Shown: piece by piece, positions 17,137 to 24,273 of the stretch
Layout: the number at the start of each line of letters is the position of its first letter
How positions within the stretch are numbered: position 1 is the first letter of the stretch
Assembly (NCBI GenBank): GCA_902790215.1
Contig: CADAQX010000024.1
Span: 1-47,308 of the forward strand
Length of the DNA: 47,308 nucleotides
Origin: an uncultured Bacteroidota bacterium
GTDB taxonomy: Bacteria > Bacteroidota > Bacteroidia > Bacteroidales > P3
Direction of reading: 5' to 3'
Position numbers and translations under genes: made by a program
The notes under the pieces: model-generated
What the model was told of the DNA's origin: nothing
Databases searched by the model: none
The model's input: only the letters and a program-made list of their open reading frames with translations

Positions 17137-18585
17137 ATGGTAATGAAAAATTCAGTAATACAAAGAATTAGTAAGAGTTCTGGTGCTATCGTTTTGGCAC
17201 TTGTTGCTTCCCTTGCGGTATGGCTGGGAGCCGTAGTACTCTGCTTTGCCACACTGCAGAATGAATCGGCATACAGTCTGGTGAGTGGTTCGGTCAAGAC
17301 CTACGAAGTTACCTTTAATGAGGATGACAAAAAAGAGGTATTCTTTGTGGAACGTCCTTTCAACAAGGTTGATAATAAAAGTCTTCTGCATTGGGATGCC
17401 GAACTGTATCATCTTATTGCGCAACACCTTTACGACCCGGAATACACGTGGGCAGGCTATTTTGCTTTCTTTCCTCTCTTCCCTCTGCTTTGGCGCGTCT
17501 CGCATCTTTCGCCCATAGGTATCTGTATGCTCAATGTTGTTTTGTTTGCCGTCGGGCTTTTGTTGCTGCTGAAGCTTTTTCAAGAGAAATACCACTGGAC
17601 GACACGTCACCTGATGACAATCTGCATGCTGCTGTTCTGCATGCCCTTTATGGTCATTTTCTTGATTCCCTATAGCGAATCCCTTTTCTTTGTCTGCATA
17701 GCCTTGGGTTTTTATGGGCTGATAAAGAAGCGTTATTGGCTCTACTTCATAGGTTTCGCGTTGGGATGCATGACCCGTGCCGCTGGCAACATCCTTTTGG
17801 TGGCGTGGGTGATAGCCGATGTGCTTGCAGCGCTGCACACCCGCCAGCCGTTCAAGCTCTTTCTGCGCAGCCTTGTCCTGCATATAGCACCCGTCGTGAC
17901 AGGCGTGGCGGCAGTGGTGCTGTTTCAACATTTCAGGGGTGCCGAGCATTGGTTTGAATTTGTCATAGCACAAAAAAATTGGGGCAAGGAGCTTTCGCTG
18001 CCTACATGGCCATTGACCGACTGGAGTATTGAGGGCAAATGCGTCACACAACCTCTCCTGTTCACCCTTTTTGTTCCGGCTCTGGCGTGGTTGGCCGCAT
18101 CATTGGTCAAGGGCATCCGAATCCGGATGGGAAAGGCAGATAATTGTCAGGATGCAGCAGTGTCATCTTCTTCCTGTACGTGGAGTCTTGTGCGCACCCT
18201 TTCCATTCTTTTTCTGGTGGGGAACATCGTGCTTGCGCTGTTTACGCAGAAAGGCTGCATGTTCTCGCAAGCCCGGCTGCTGACGTGCACGCCGTTCTTT
18301 TTCTTTTTGATGATTGATATCTACCACAATGACAGCGTGGGGATTTGGCGATGGGTGGTGGCGGTTTTTATGGTGGTGGCGGCCATCTTGTGCGGCAATA
18401 TGATTTTCCGGCTTAATTATTTGGGCTGCGCCCTGACGCTGATGCTGATGGTGCTTGTATTCTTTGGACGCAGGATGAACCGTCGCCTGCGCCGCACGTT
18501 GCTTTGCTTGACGCTGGCTCTCAACATCTTTTGGACAGCCTATCTCTTCAACTGTTTCCTTTCCGATGGTTGGGTTTTCACTTGA
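17137..18585 (+). CDS. PIG-V/GT-C-like mannosyltransferase
   Basis: 482 residues, a polytopic inner-membrane protein with about ten hydrophobic segments. After the first helix, a 60-residue loop ends in LLHWDAELYHLIAQHLYDP and GYFAFFPLFPLLWRV. The WDA/WDG motif plus AFFPLFP is the signature of PIG-V-type GT-C glycosyltransferases, which use polyprenyl-phosphate sugars on the periplasmic side. The acceptor in bacteria is generally unknown. The second M (17143) is an equally possible start. It is monocistronic: its own promoter lies upstream and the inverted repeat element begins 8 bp past its stop. Confidence 0.82.
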   Translation: MVMKNSVIQRISKSSGAIVLALVASLAVWLGAVVLCFATLQNESAYSLVSGSVKTYEVTFNEDDKKEVFFVERPFNKVDNKSLLHWDAELYHLIAQHLYDPEYTWAGYFAFFPLFPLLWRVSHLSPIGICMLNVVLFAVGLLLLLKLFQEKYHWTTRHLMTICMLLFCMPFMVIFLIPYSESLFFVCIALGFYGLIKKRYWLYFIGFALGCMTRAAGNILLVAWVIADVLAALHTRQPFKLFLRSLVLHIAPVVTGVAAVVLFQHFRGAEHWFEFVIAQKNWGKELSLPTWPLTDWSIEGKCVTQPLLFTLFVPALAWLAASLVKGIRIRMGKADNCQDAAVSSSSCTWSLVRTLSILFLVGNIVLALFTQKGCMFSQARLLTCTPFFFFLMIDIYHNDSVGIWRWVVAVFMVVAAILCGNMIFRLNYLGCALTLMLMVLVFFGRRMNRRLRRTLLCLTLALNIFWTAYLFNCFLSDGWVFT

Positions 18586-18593
18586 TAAACCGT

Positions 18594-18862
18594 ATCGGTC
18601 ATTAGGATTTATTTCAGATTAGTATTAGTGTCGGGCAGATTGACCCGCACGAGTTTAGAGGTAAGAACTAAGCGCCAGGAACTGTGGCATACAATCCTAA
18701 TTCTTACCTCTTACCCCTTACTTTGCTTTCTGCCGCCTCGCGCGTAAGTTACTTTTTATTCTGTGAGGGATTACGCCAACTTTCGTCAGTGTTCCGATAG
18801 TGTCGTATATTTGTCCCCAACGTTCCTCTGAGTGCTTTCAAGGCCCGGTGTTGCGTCGTTCT
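18594..18862 (-). repeat. Interspersed ~250-bp element, copy B (inverted)
   Basis: Reverse-complement counterpart of 1-250, roughly 85% identical by eye. The internal hairpin is shorter here because the right arm has lost about 7 nt (18656-18718). The ACGACGC end lies at 18855-18862 and the CCTAATGACCGAT end at 18594-18606, abutting the mannosyltransferase stop codon. Confidence 0.85.
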
Positions 18863-18885
18863 TTATCATATTGTTTTTCGATATG

Positions 18886-18962
18886 TTTCCCTCATTTTTC
18901 CCCTTGTGAAACGGAAAAAGAGTGGAAAACGATCGAATAACGATCGAATAAATGACGACGCT
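18886..18962 (+). repeat. Purine-rich ~75-bp repeat, copy 1
   Basis: Matches the reverse complement of 37746-37823 with only a few mismatches. Landmarks are TTTCCCTCATTTTTCCC, GAAACGGAAAAAGAGTGG, a doubled CGATCGAATAA and AATGACGAC. Confidence 0.85.
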
Positions 18963-19106
18963 TGATGGTTTCTACATACTGGGTAGGTCCTATTAAGAGC
19001 GAGTGTTCCTCTGTGGCGAAGGGATAAACTTCCACGGCCACGTCATATCAAGTGGAAATCAGGGATGAAACAGACATTAAAAAAAAGAGATTAATTGAAA
19101 AGTCGG

Positions 19107-19128
19107 CCTAATGACCGATTTGGGTTTA
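19107..19128 (+). repeat. CCTAATGACCGATTTGGG motif
   Basis: Full match to the recurring motif, including the flanking GTCGG upstream that is shared with the copy at 37925-37951. Confidence 0.8.
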
Positions 19129-19149
19129 ATCAGCGAGAAACGCAATGGC

Positions 19150-19188
19150 AAAAAAAGCCCCGCAGAGTGACCATACCCTGCGAGGCTT
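19150..19188 (-). terminator. Terminator of the FISUMP lipoprotein gene
   Basis: 11-bp stem with one G-U pair (19155-19165 with 19178-19188), followed on the minus strand by a T-tract (19150-19156). It lies 21 bp past the stop codon. Confidence 0.9.
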
Positions 19189-19208
19189 AATGTATGAAGA
19201 AATAAGTG

Positions 19209-20750
19209 TTAGTTAGCGTCTTGAACTAAGCGGACTGCACGACCAGTATGGCGTCCACCACTTCTATTGGCGCTTGGTGTTGCCGATGCAAATCCCATGT
19301 AATAAGCATTGGTATTGCTGGCGCTGGTTGCTGTCCAGTAGTTTCCGTTAGCACCAGTGCTTGCGAGGGTTGTGCCATTTCGATTACCTGCAGCAGGCAG
19401 GAACACAGCACCATTTGTTTCCATCTGATTCCATTGGCTAAGGGAGAGTCGGTTGGCATTCACACTACCCCTTGCTGCAAAAGGAATGGTTGATATGGTT
19501 GTCCAATTATCAGGAAGCAATACTAAACCCTGAACTGTGGTTGAAGCATCAATTGTAATAGTTGCCATTCCCCACAAATTTGTAGCATTGGTACGTCCAC
19601 TCAATAGATAGGTCCATTCTCCATCTGTCAACGTTCTCCAAGGCGTACTTGCTGCACCGGGATTGATGGCGGTACCCCAATCCCAGAAACTGCCGGAATA
19701 ATCGTCATTTGTAGTTGATGTTGACATGCCGAAATCAGTAGCTTCGGTACTCCAACCAAACAAATCCCAAGAGTTTGAACTATATGTACCTAAGAAATCA
19801 TATTGATGAGCTGCAAATCTCCAATGGCCATTGATGCACTGAAGATTTCCGCTTGAAAACAATACTTGTGTATTTGCAGAGACAGAAAACGGATACGCAA
19901 TGTAACTCTCCAAGGGAAGTGTAATAGTTGTGATTTTACCACGTTCTACAAGTATTGAATTAGTAGCTCTCTTGGTTAATGTTCGTTCATCATTGGTTGT
20001 AATTGTTATTTCAAACTGGGAATAGTTTCCTGCGGGAATGTAGATATAGAAAGATTTTTGGTTGTGGATACTCTGCGGAGTATTGCAAACCAGTGTGACA
20101 GTATTTCCACCATTTCCACTATATTCGAGGGAAGGAATAGCATTACTATAACCATGGTTAGATGTGCCAGGTGCGGTAGATACATTAAAGTCGCCATAGA
20201 TTGGTGAATCAGTAGTGATGGCAACGCTTGTCACACTCACGCCGGGGTCTGAAAGATTGAGTTTTACTAGTCCACACACATTATAAAAGCCGACAAGAGC
20301 TGACGACATTACTGAAGAGTTGACGAAAGCATATTGAGGTATGTCTTTGGCACTATTTGCTACATATTTCTGAGTGGCGGGAAGTGTTACAACATTTTTT
20401 GTATTCCAGTAGCGGGCAGGGAATCCTATTGCATAAGGTCCATTGAGGATAGGTGCGTTCCCTGTACGAGCATAAATGAATTCACTATTTTGACTGCCCC
20501 CTGTTTTTGTTTTATAAAGATAGCCTTGAGAATTATCAGAACCCCATAACCTCACAGAGTCATTGACATCCCAGTGCATGCTTAACCCTGATAAATAGCT
20601 CTTGGGATTAGTATTATCAGTGTTGTCGTTTTCGGAGGAGGCATAGAAATGCGTCAATCTCTCCCCATTATTGTTTTCTTCCTTTTTGCAGGACGATATG
20701 CTGAGTGCAAATACTGCTACTACAGCAAGTAATAACTTGTATTTTTTCAT
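19209..20750 (-). CDS. FISUMP/fimbrillin-like surface lipoprotein
   Basis: 513 residues with a lipoprotein signal (LSISSC, Cys21) followed by KKEENNN, the type often seen on exported Bacteroidetes lipoproteins. Residues ~35-280 resemble a fimbrillin-like (FimB/Mfa-like) beta domain. The C-terminal ~200 residues show the FISUMP layout: FSVSANTQVLFSSGNLQC, WDLFGWSTEATDFG, TDGEWTYLLSGR, FLPAAGNRNG, YWTATSAS and the closing GRAVRLVQD. FISUMP domains are related to lectin-like/formylglycine-generating folds and are thought to be adhesive. It is the second gene after the 72-residue peptide (23-bp gap), and a strong terminator follows. Confidence 0.85.
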   Translation of the reverse strand: MKKYKLLLAVVAVFALSISSCKKEENNNGERLTHFYASSENDNTDNTNPKSYLSGLSMHWDVNDSVRLWGSDNSQGYLYKTKTGGSQNSEFIYARTGNAPILNGPYAIGFPARYWNTKNVVTLPATQKYVANSAKDIPQYAFVNSSVMSSALVGFYNVCGLVKLNLSDPGVSVTSVAITTDSPIYGDFNVSTAPGTSNHGYSNAIPSLEYSGNGGNTVTLVCNTPQSIHNQKSFYIYIPAGNYSQFEITITTNDERTLTKRATNSILVERGKITTITLPLESYIAYPFSVSANTQVLFSSGNLQCINGHWRFAAHQYDFLGTYSSNSWDLFGWSTEATDFGMSTSTTNDDYSGSFWDWGTAINPGAASTPWRTLTDGEWTYLLSGRTNATNLWGMATITIDASTTVQGLVLLPDNWTTISTIPFAARGSVNANRLSLSQWNQMETNGAVFLPAAGNRNGTTLASTGANGNYWTATSASNTNAYYMGFASATPSANRSGGRHTGRAVRLVQDAN

Positions 20751-20773
20751 TTCGATATTTTTTTGTTAGTTAA

Positions 20774-20992
20774 TCAAGTAAACATAGCTCCACCATAGGA
20801 GTTGCCATTGCTAAATCCCTCTGCCTGGCCGCCAGGTGTTGGTCCAGAAATTGTAGATGAAGTAGGATTATAATTATAGGAATTACCATAGGTAAATCCT
20901 TCAAGCGACCCATTAAATCCTCGTTCTACGCGGCATTCAAGCAGGTCTACTAAGGGTGGTTGATACCTTTTTTTGTTTTTTACTTTTACCAT
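20774..20992 (-). CDS. 72-residue peptide with EGF-x-x-GNSY repeats, unknown function
   Basis: Basic N-terminus (MVKVKNKKRYQPP), then VDLLECRVERGF, then a Gly/Ser/Asn/Tyr-rich tail carrying two copies of EGF-x-x-GNSY (EGFTYGNSY and EGFSNGNSYGG). There is no signal peptide or transmembrane helix. Short proteins with a P-x-V-x-VERGF-like core and a Gly/Ser tail are common unannotated genes in Bacteroidales. The leader-core layout is reminiscent of peptide precursors, but no maturation enzyme is encoded in the window. It directly precedes the FISUMP lipoprotein gene and lies 57 bp after the terminator of the structured RNA. Confidence 0.7.
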   Translation of the reverse strand: MVKVKNKKRYQPPLVDLLECRVERGFNGSLEGFTYGNSYNYNPTSSTISGPTPGGQAEGFSNGNSYGGAMFT

Positions 20993-21048
20993 ATTTTCAT
21001 TGATTTAGTTATTATTGATGTTACTTTCTTCTTTTTTGATAGGGGCAT

Positions 21049-21083
21049 AAAAAAAACCGCGAACTTTTTGTTGAAGCTCGAGG
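21049..21083 (-). terminator. Intrinsic terminator of the structured RNA
   Basis: 10-bp stem with one mismatch (21057-21066 with 21074-21083), loop of 7, then eight T on the minus strand (21049-21056). Confidence 0.85.
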
Positions 21084-21190
21084 TTTCTGGACGTACCTAT
21101 CTACCAAACAAGAAAGCTCGCGATAAACGCGAGCGATCCGCATTCTTGCTAGTAGATAGTCAAATTTGTCCAGAATTTGAGCTTCGCAAT
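21049..21190 (-). ncRNA. Rod-shaped structured RNA with intrinsic terminator
   Basis: Nested perfect helices run along one axis: 21073-21079 with 21179-21185 (7 bp), 21086-21092 with 21168-21174 (7), 21097-21104 with 21152-21159 (8), 21109-21114 with 21143-21148 (6), and 21116-21122 with 21128-21134 (7, loop 5 nt). The 3' side of the outer helix overlaps the left arm of a terminator, so the two are mutually exclusive. The size, rod shape with internal loops and intrinsic terminator recall the Bacteroidales-1 RNA, a proposed 6S-like RNA, but I cannot verify this. The alternative is an attenuating leader of the 72-residue-peptide/FISUMP operon. The 5' end is not defined. Confidence 0.72.
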
Positions 21191-21293
21191 AATTAGCAAA
21201 ATCGCTTTTTTATGTCGTTATTTTATAATGATAATATTTTATCCGTTTGATTGTACGTGTTTTATATTTTGTTGCACTATTGCTATTTGTTGG

Positions 21294-21301
21294 CAAATAT
21301 A
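21294..21301 (-). promoter_or_regulatory. Possible -7 box upstream of the structured RNA
   Basis: TATATTTG on the minus strand fits TAnnTTTG. The nearest TTG (21318-21320) is only 16 bp away, so support is partial. Transcription from here would give an RNA of about 240 nt ending at the terminator. Confidence 0.35.
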
Positions 21302-21320
21302 CACATTATTTTTTATTCAA

Positions 21321-21716
21321 TCATTTTATTAAAGAAATTATCTTTTCAACGAGAGTCTCTACCTGTGGAAAGAATCGTCTTACGTCATCCTCTGTTGCAT
21401 CGATGAAGTCGTCGTAGTCGCTGCCTTGTCTAAACGCGAATACTTTTCCAAACAGATGTCCGTCTTCCTTGGACAGTACTCCTGTCTTGACATAGCACTG
21501 GTTAATCAATGATATGACTCCTTTGTGTGTACCCACTGTATGGGAGTCGTTGATAAGCAGAGCTATTGCCGCATAGTAAAGCGCATAGTACATCCTGTTG
21601 GCAATAGTACCCCATACTTCCATGGGCATTATTCTCTTTATTTCAGCTATGACTGTACGGGCTTTCTCTATCCTGTAGGCGACTATCGCCTTGCGTTCTT
21701 CTTCCGATAGGCTCAT
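21321..21716 (-). CDS. HEPN-domain protein (partner of MNT nucleotidyltransferase)
   Basis: 131 residues, all-helical. NRMYYALYYAAIALLINDSH and the C-terminal FAFRQGSDYDDFIDATEDDV match HEPN proteins that pair with minimal nucleotidyltransferases. Active HEPN toxins are ribonucleases with an R-x(4-6)-H motif. After FAFRQGSDYDDF I see no His in the right place, so nuclease activity is uncertain. It overlaps the MNT gene by 4 nt (ATGA). Confidence 0.87.
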   Translation of the reverse strand: MSLSEEERKAIVAYRIEKARTVIAEIKRIMPMEVWGTIANRMYYALYYAAIALLINDSHTVGTHKGVISLINQCYVKTGVLSKEDGHLFGKVFAFRQGSDYDDFIDATEDDVRRFFPQVETLVEKIISLIK

Positions 21717-22033
21717 AATTGTATTCCTTCTTCTCTAACGTTATACTTGAACAGTGAGGGTGGAGCAGAGTTCCACTGGTCTATTGTGTAAACTCGTGCG
21801 TTAATCTCTTCGCCTATGTCGAATCCTTTGTCCCATAAGTCGCACGCAATCTCGTAACGCTCATGATGCGGCATAGGCGGTTTGTTGAGCAGGATGACGA
21901 CATCCCAGTCCGAGTCGTCGCGGGCATCGCCTCGCGCCCGTGACCCGTACAGGATTATCTGTGCATCGGGTTCAACGGCTCGGACTGTGTTGCGTATCAA
22001 ATCCAATACTTCGTCTCTGCTCAGCTTTTTCAT
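21713..22033 (-). CDS. Minimal nucleotidyltransferase (MNT) antitoxin-type protein
   Basis: 106 residues. GSRARGDARDDSDWD is an exact GS-x(10)-D-x-D nucleotidyltransferase motif, followed by VVILLNKP. In HEPN-MNT modules (type VII toxin-antitoxin) the MNT enzyme AMPylates and silences the HEPN toxin. It starts 15 bp after the DPP11-like gene on the same strand, so it could be read from the peptidase promoter. No separate promoter is visible. Confidence 0.9.
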   Translation of the reverse strand: MKKLSRDEVLDLIRNTVRAVEPDAQIILYGSRARGDARDDSDWDVVILLNKPPMPHHERYEIACDLWDKGFDIGEEINARVYTIDQWNSAPPSLFKYNVREEGIQL

Positions 22034-22048
22034 TGTATTGAGAATGGG

Positions 22049-24187
22049 TTATTGCACGATGGTCATCTCGTCGATGAGGTGTGTGGCACCGGCGAATTTG
22101 TCGATGATGAAGAGGCAGTAGCGGATGTCGAGGCTGATGTTGCGGCAGTAGTCGGGGTCGAAGAGGAGGTCGCTCATGGTGCCTTCCCAGCAGCGGTCGA
22201 AGTTGATGCCTATGAGTTGTCCGTCGGCATTGAGCACTGGGCTGCCGCTGTTGCCGCCGGTGGTGTGGTTGGTGGCAATGAAGCCCACGGGCATCTCACC
22301 ATTGGCGTTGGCGTAGCGGCCGTAGTCGCGGTTGTTGTAAAGCTCTTTGAGTTTGGGTTCCACCACGTAGTCGTAGATGTCGGGGTTCTCTTTCTCCATG
22401 ATGCCCTCGAGGGTGCTGTAGGGTTTGTAATAGACAGCGTCCTTGGGTTGGAAGCCCTGCACATGGCCGTAGGCCACACGGAGGGTGAGATTGGCATCGG
22501 GGAAGAAGTTGCTGTCGGGGTATTGCTGCATCATGCCGCGGACGTAGGTGCGCATGAGACGGTTGATCTCGCGGCGGGAGAGGTCGTAGGAGACTTCGTT
22601 GTCGCCGTTGTAGCAGTAGGTGTAGGCTATGTTGAAGAGGTCTGTGGCGGGGTCGGCATTGCTGAGGACTTTCATCCAGTCTTTGGCCTTGTATTTCTTG
22701 AGGAACTTGTCGTACTTCGCCTTGTTGTTGAGCATTGATTTGTCGTAGATGTTTTCGAGCATCTTCTGCACACCGGCCTCGTCCTTGCCTTTCTTGTCGA
22801 GGTAGGGTGCGTAACCGGCACGCCACATGTACATGAATGTCTCGATGAAGATGGCACGGTCGACGGGCGAGTGGAGGTCGAAGTCGGCAAAGTAGGTCTC
22901 GTTGGCAGCAAGGAGCTTGTCGCATTCCACGCGGGCCAGGCTGTCGTCGGTGGTTGTTTGGGTGGCCATTTTCCACAGTTTGTAGGCGCGGTTCATGAAA
23001 TCGGAGGCCATGACGGCTTCGTTGAAGTAGGTCCACTGCAGCTCGATGGGGCGCAGTTTCTCATAGGCACGTCCCATATCGCGGAGCACGTTTTTGTACT
23101 CAGGGCGTTTGTCGGCCCAGGCCTGGAACGTGGCTTCCTGTGCTTTCTTCTGTTCCACGCCTTTGAGACGCTGTATGCCGAGGGTTTCGCCCTGCCATTT
23201 CTTCCAGCCGTTGGCAATGCTGGCCACCTTGGAGGCGTATTTGAGGCGCTGGGCGGGAGACTGGTTCATGGCGGCGTTGTAGTGTTTGAGGCGGATGTCG
23301 CGCAGGGCGATGCGGATGGGGTTCTCTTCGATTGCCTGCAGCTCCATCTGGTCGTGGGTGACATAGCGCTGGGTGGTGCCGGGGTAGCCGAAGACGAAGG
23401 TGAAGTCGCCCTCGTCAACGCCCTTGAGCGAGATGTCGAGGTGCTTGAGGGGTTTGTAGGGCACATTGGTCTTGGAGTAGGGGGCGGGTTTGCCGTCTTT
23501 GCCGACATAGACACGGAACATGGAGAAGTCGCCTGTGTGGCGCGGCCACATCCAGTTGTCGGTGTCGCCGCCGAACTTGCCTATGTTGCTGGGGGGTGCA
23601 CCCACAAGGCGCACGTCGGTGAACACCTCGTTGATGTACATGAAGTATTGGTTGCCGTAGTAGAAGGGCTTGATGATGGCTTTGTAGTGGGTGCCGGCCA
23701 CGGATTCGACACAAAGGATGTCGATGTTCTGCTTGACGATGCGCTCACGCTCGGCCTCGGAGGTTTTCTCGTCCACGCCGCGGAGTACCTGGCGTGTGAC
23801 GTCTTCCATGCGCACGAGGCGTGTTGCTGTCAATCCCTTGCAGGGAATCTCCTGGCTGCGGTTCATAGCCCAGAAGCCGTTGGTGAGGTAGTCGTGTTCC
23901 ACGGTGCTGTTGCTGGTGATGTAGTAGTAGCCACAGTGGTGGTTGGTAAGGAACAGGCCTTGGTCGGAGACGAACTCGCCTGTGCAGCCTTGGTTGAAGA
24001 GGATGACGGCATCCTTCAGGCAGGCATGGTTGATGTCGTAGATGTCCTGCGCGGTGATGTGCATGCCGGCTTTCTGCATGGCGGCCTGGTTTTTGCCCAA
24101 AAGCATGGGAATCCACATGCCTTCATCTGCCACAGCGAAAGGCAGCAGGAGGGCAATCATTGTGAAAAGAGAAAAGACTTTCTTCAT
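22049..24187 (-). CDS. S46 dipeptidyl-peptidase, DPP11-like (Asp/Glu-specific)
   Basis: 712 residues with a signal peptide cleaved near FAVA-DEGMW, predicted periplasmic. The S46 serine peptidase signatures are visible: LTNHHCGY (His84 likely catalytic), DNWMWPRHTGDFSMFR (the Asp lies in 208-220) and TTGGNSGSPV (Ser647). The residue 18 positions after the serine is Arg665, in INFDRCWEG. In this family an Arg there (Arg673 in Porphyromonas gingivalis DPP11) selects acidic P1 residues, while DPP7 has Gly. Such enzymes provide dipeptides for amino-acid fermentation. A second peptidase gene is immediately upstream. Confidence 0.94.
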   Translation of the reverse strand: MKKVFSLFTMIALLLPFAVADEGMWIPMLLGKNQAAMQKAGMHITAQDIYDINHACLKDAVILFNQGCTGEFVSDQGLFLTNHHCGYYYITSNSTVEHDYLTNGFWAMNRSQEIPCKGLTATRLVRMEDVTRQVLRGVDEKTSEAERERIVKQNIDILCVESVAGTHYKAIIKPFYYGNQYFMYINEVFTDVRLVGAPPSNIGKFGGDTDNWMWPRHTGDFSMFRVYVGKDGKPAPYSKTNVPYKPLKHLDISLKGVDEGDFTFVFGYPGTTQRYVTHDQMELQAIEENPIRIALRDIRLKHYNAAMNQSPAQRLKYASKVASIANGWKKWQGETLGIQRLKGVEQKKAQEATFQAWADKRPEYKNVLRDMGRAYEKLRPIELQWTYFNEAVMASDFMNRAYKLWKMATQTTTDDSLARVECDKLLAANETYFADFDLHSPVDRAIFIETFMYMWRAGYAPYLDKKGKDEAGVQKMLENIYDKSMLNNKAKYDKFLKKYKAKDWMKVLSNADPATDLFNIAYTYCYNGDNEVSYDLSRREINRLMRTYVRGMMQQYPDSNFFPDANLTLRVAYGHVQGFQPKDAVYYKPYSTLEGIMEKENPDIYDYVVEPKLKELYNNRDYGRYANANGEMPVGFIATNHTTGGNSGSPVLNADGQLIGINFDRCWEGTMSDLLFDPDYCRNISLDIRYCLFIIDKFAGATHLIDEMTIVQ

Positions 24188-24189
24188 GG

Positions 24190-24273
24190 GGTTTATAGTT
24201 TTTATTGTTTTTCTGAATTTTCTGATTATTCTGAATATTCCGATTATTCCGAATTACGCTGAATTATCTGAGC
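24190..24273. repeat. TTCTGATTA-type low-complexity spacer
   Basis: Degenerate tandem TTCTGAATTTTCTGATTATT/ATTCCGA units fill the whole gap between the two peptidase genes. Confidence 0.5.

Larger units (their letters stand above)
18586..19208. other. 623-bp repeat-rich intergenic region
   Basis: Contains no recognisable gene. It is assembled from copy B of the ~250-bp element, the purine-rich repeat, a CCTAATGACCG motif and the terminator of the FISUMP gene. The stretch 18963-19106 between them matches nothing else in the window. Confidence 0.8.
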
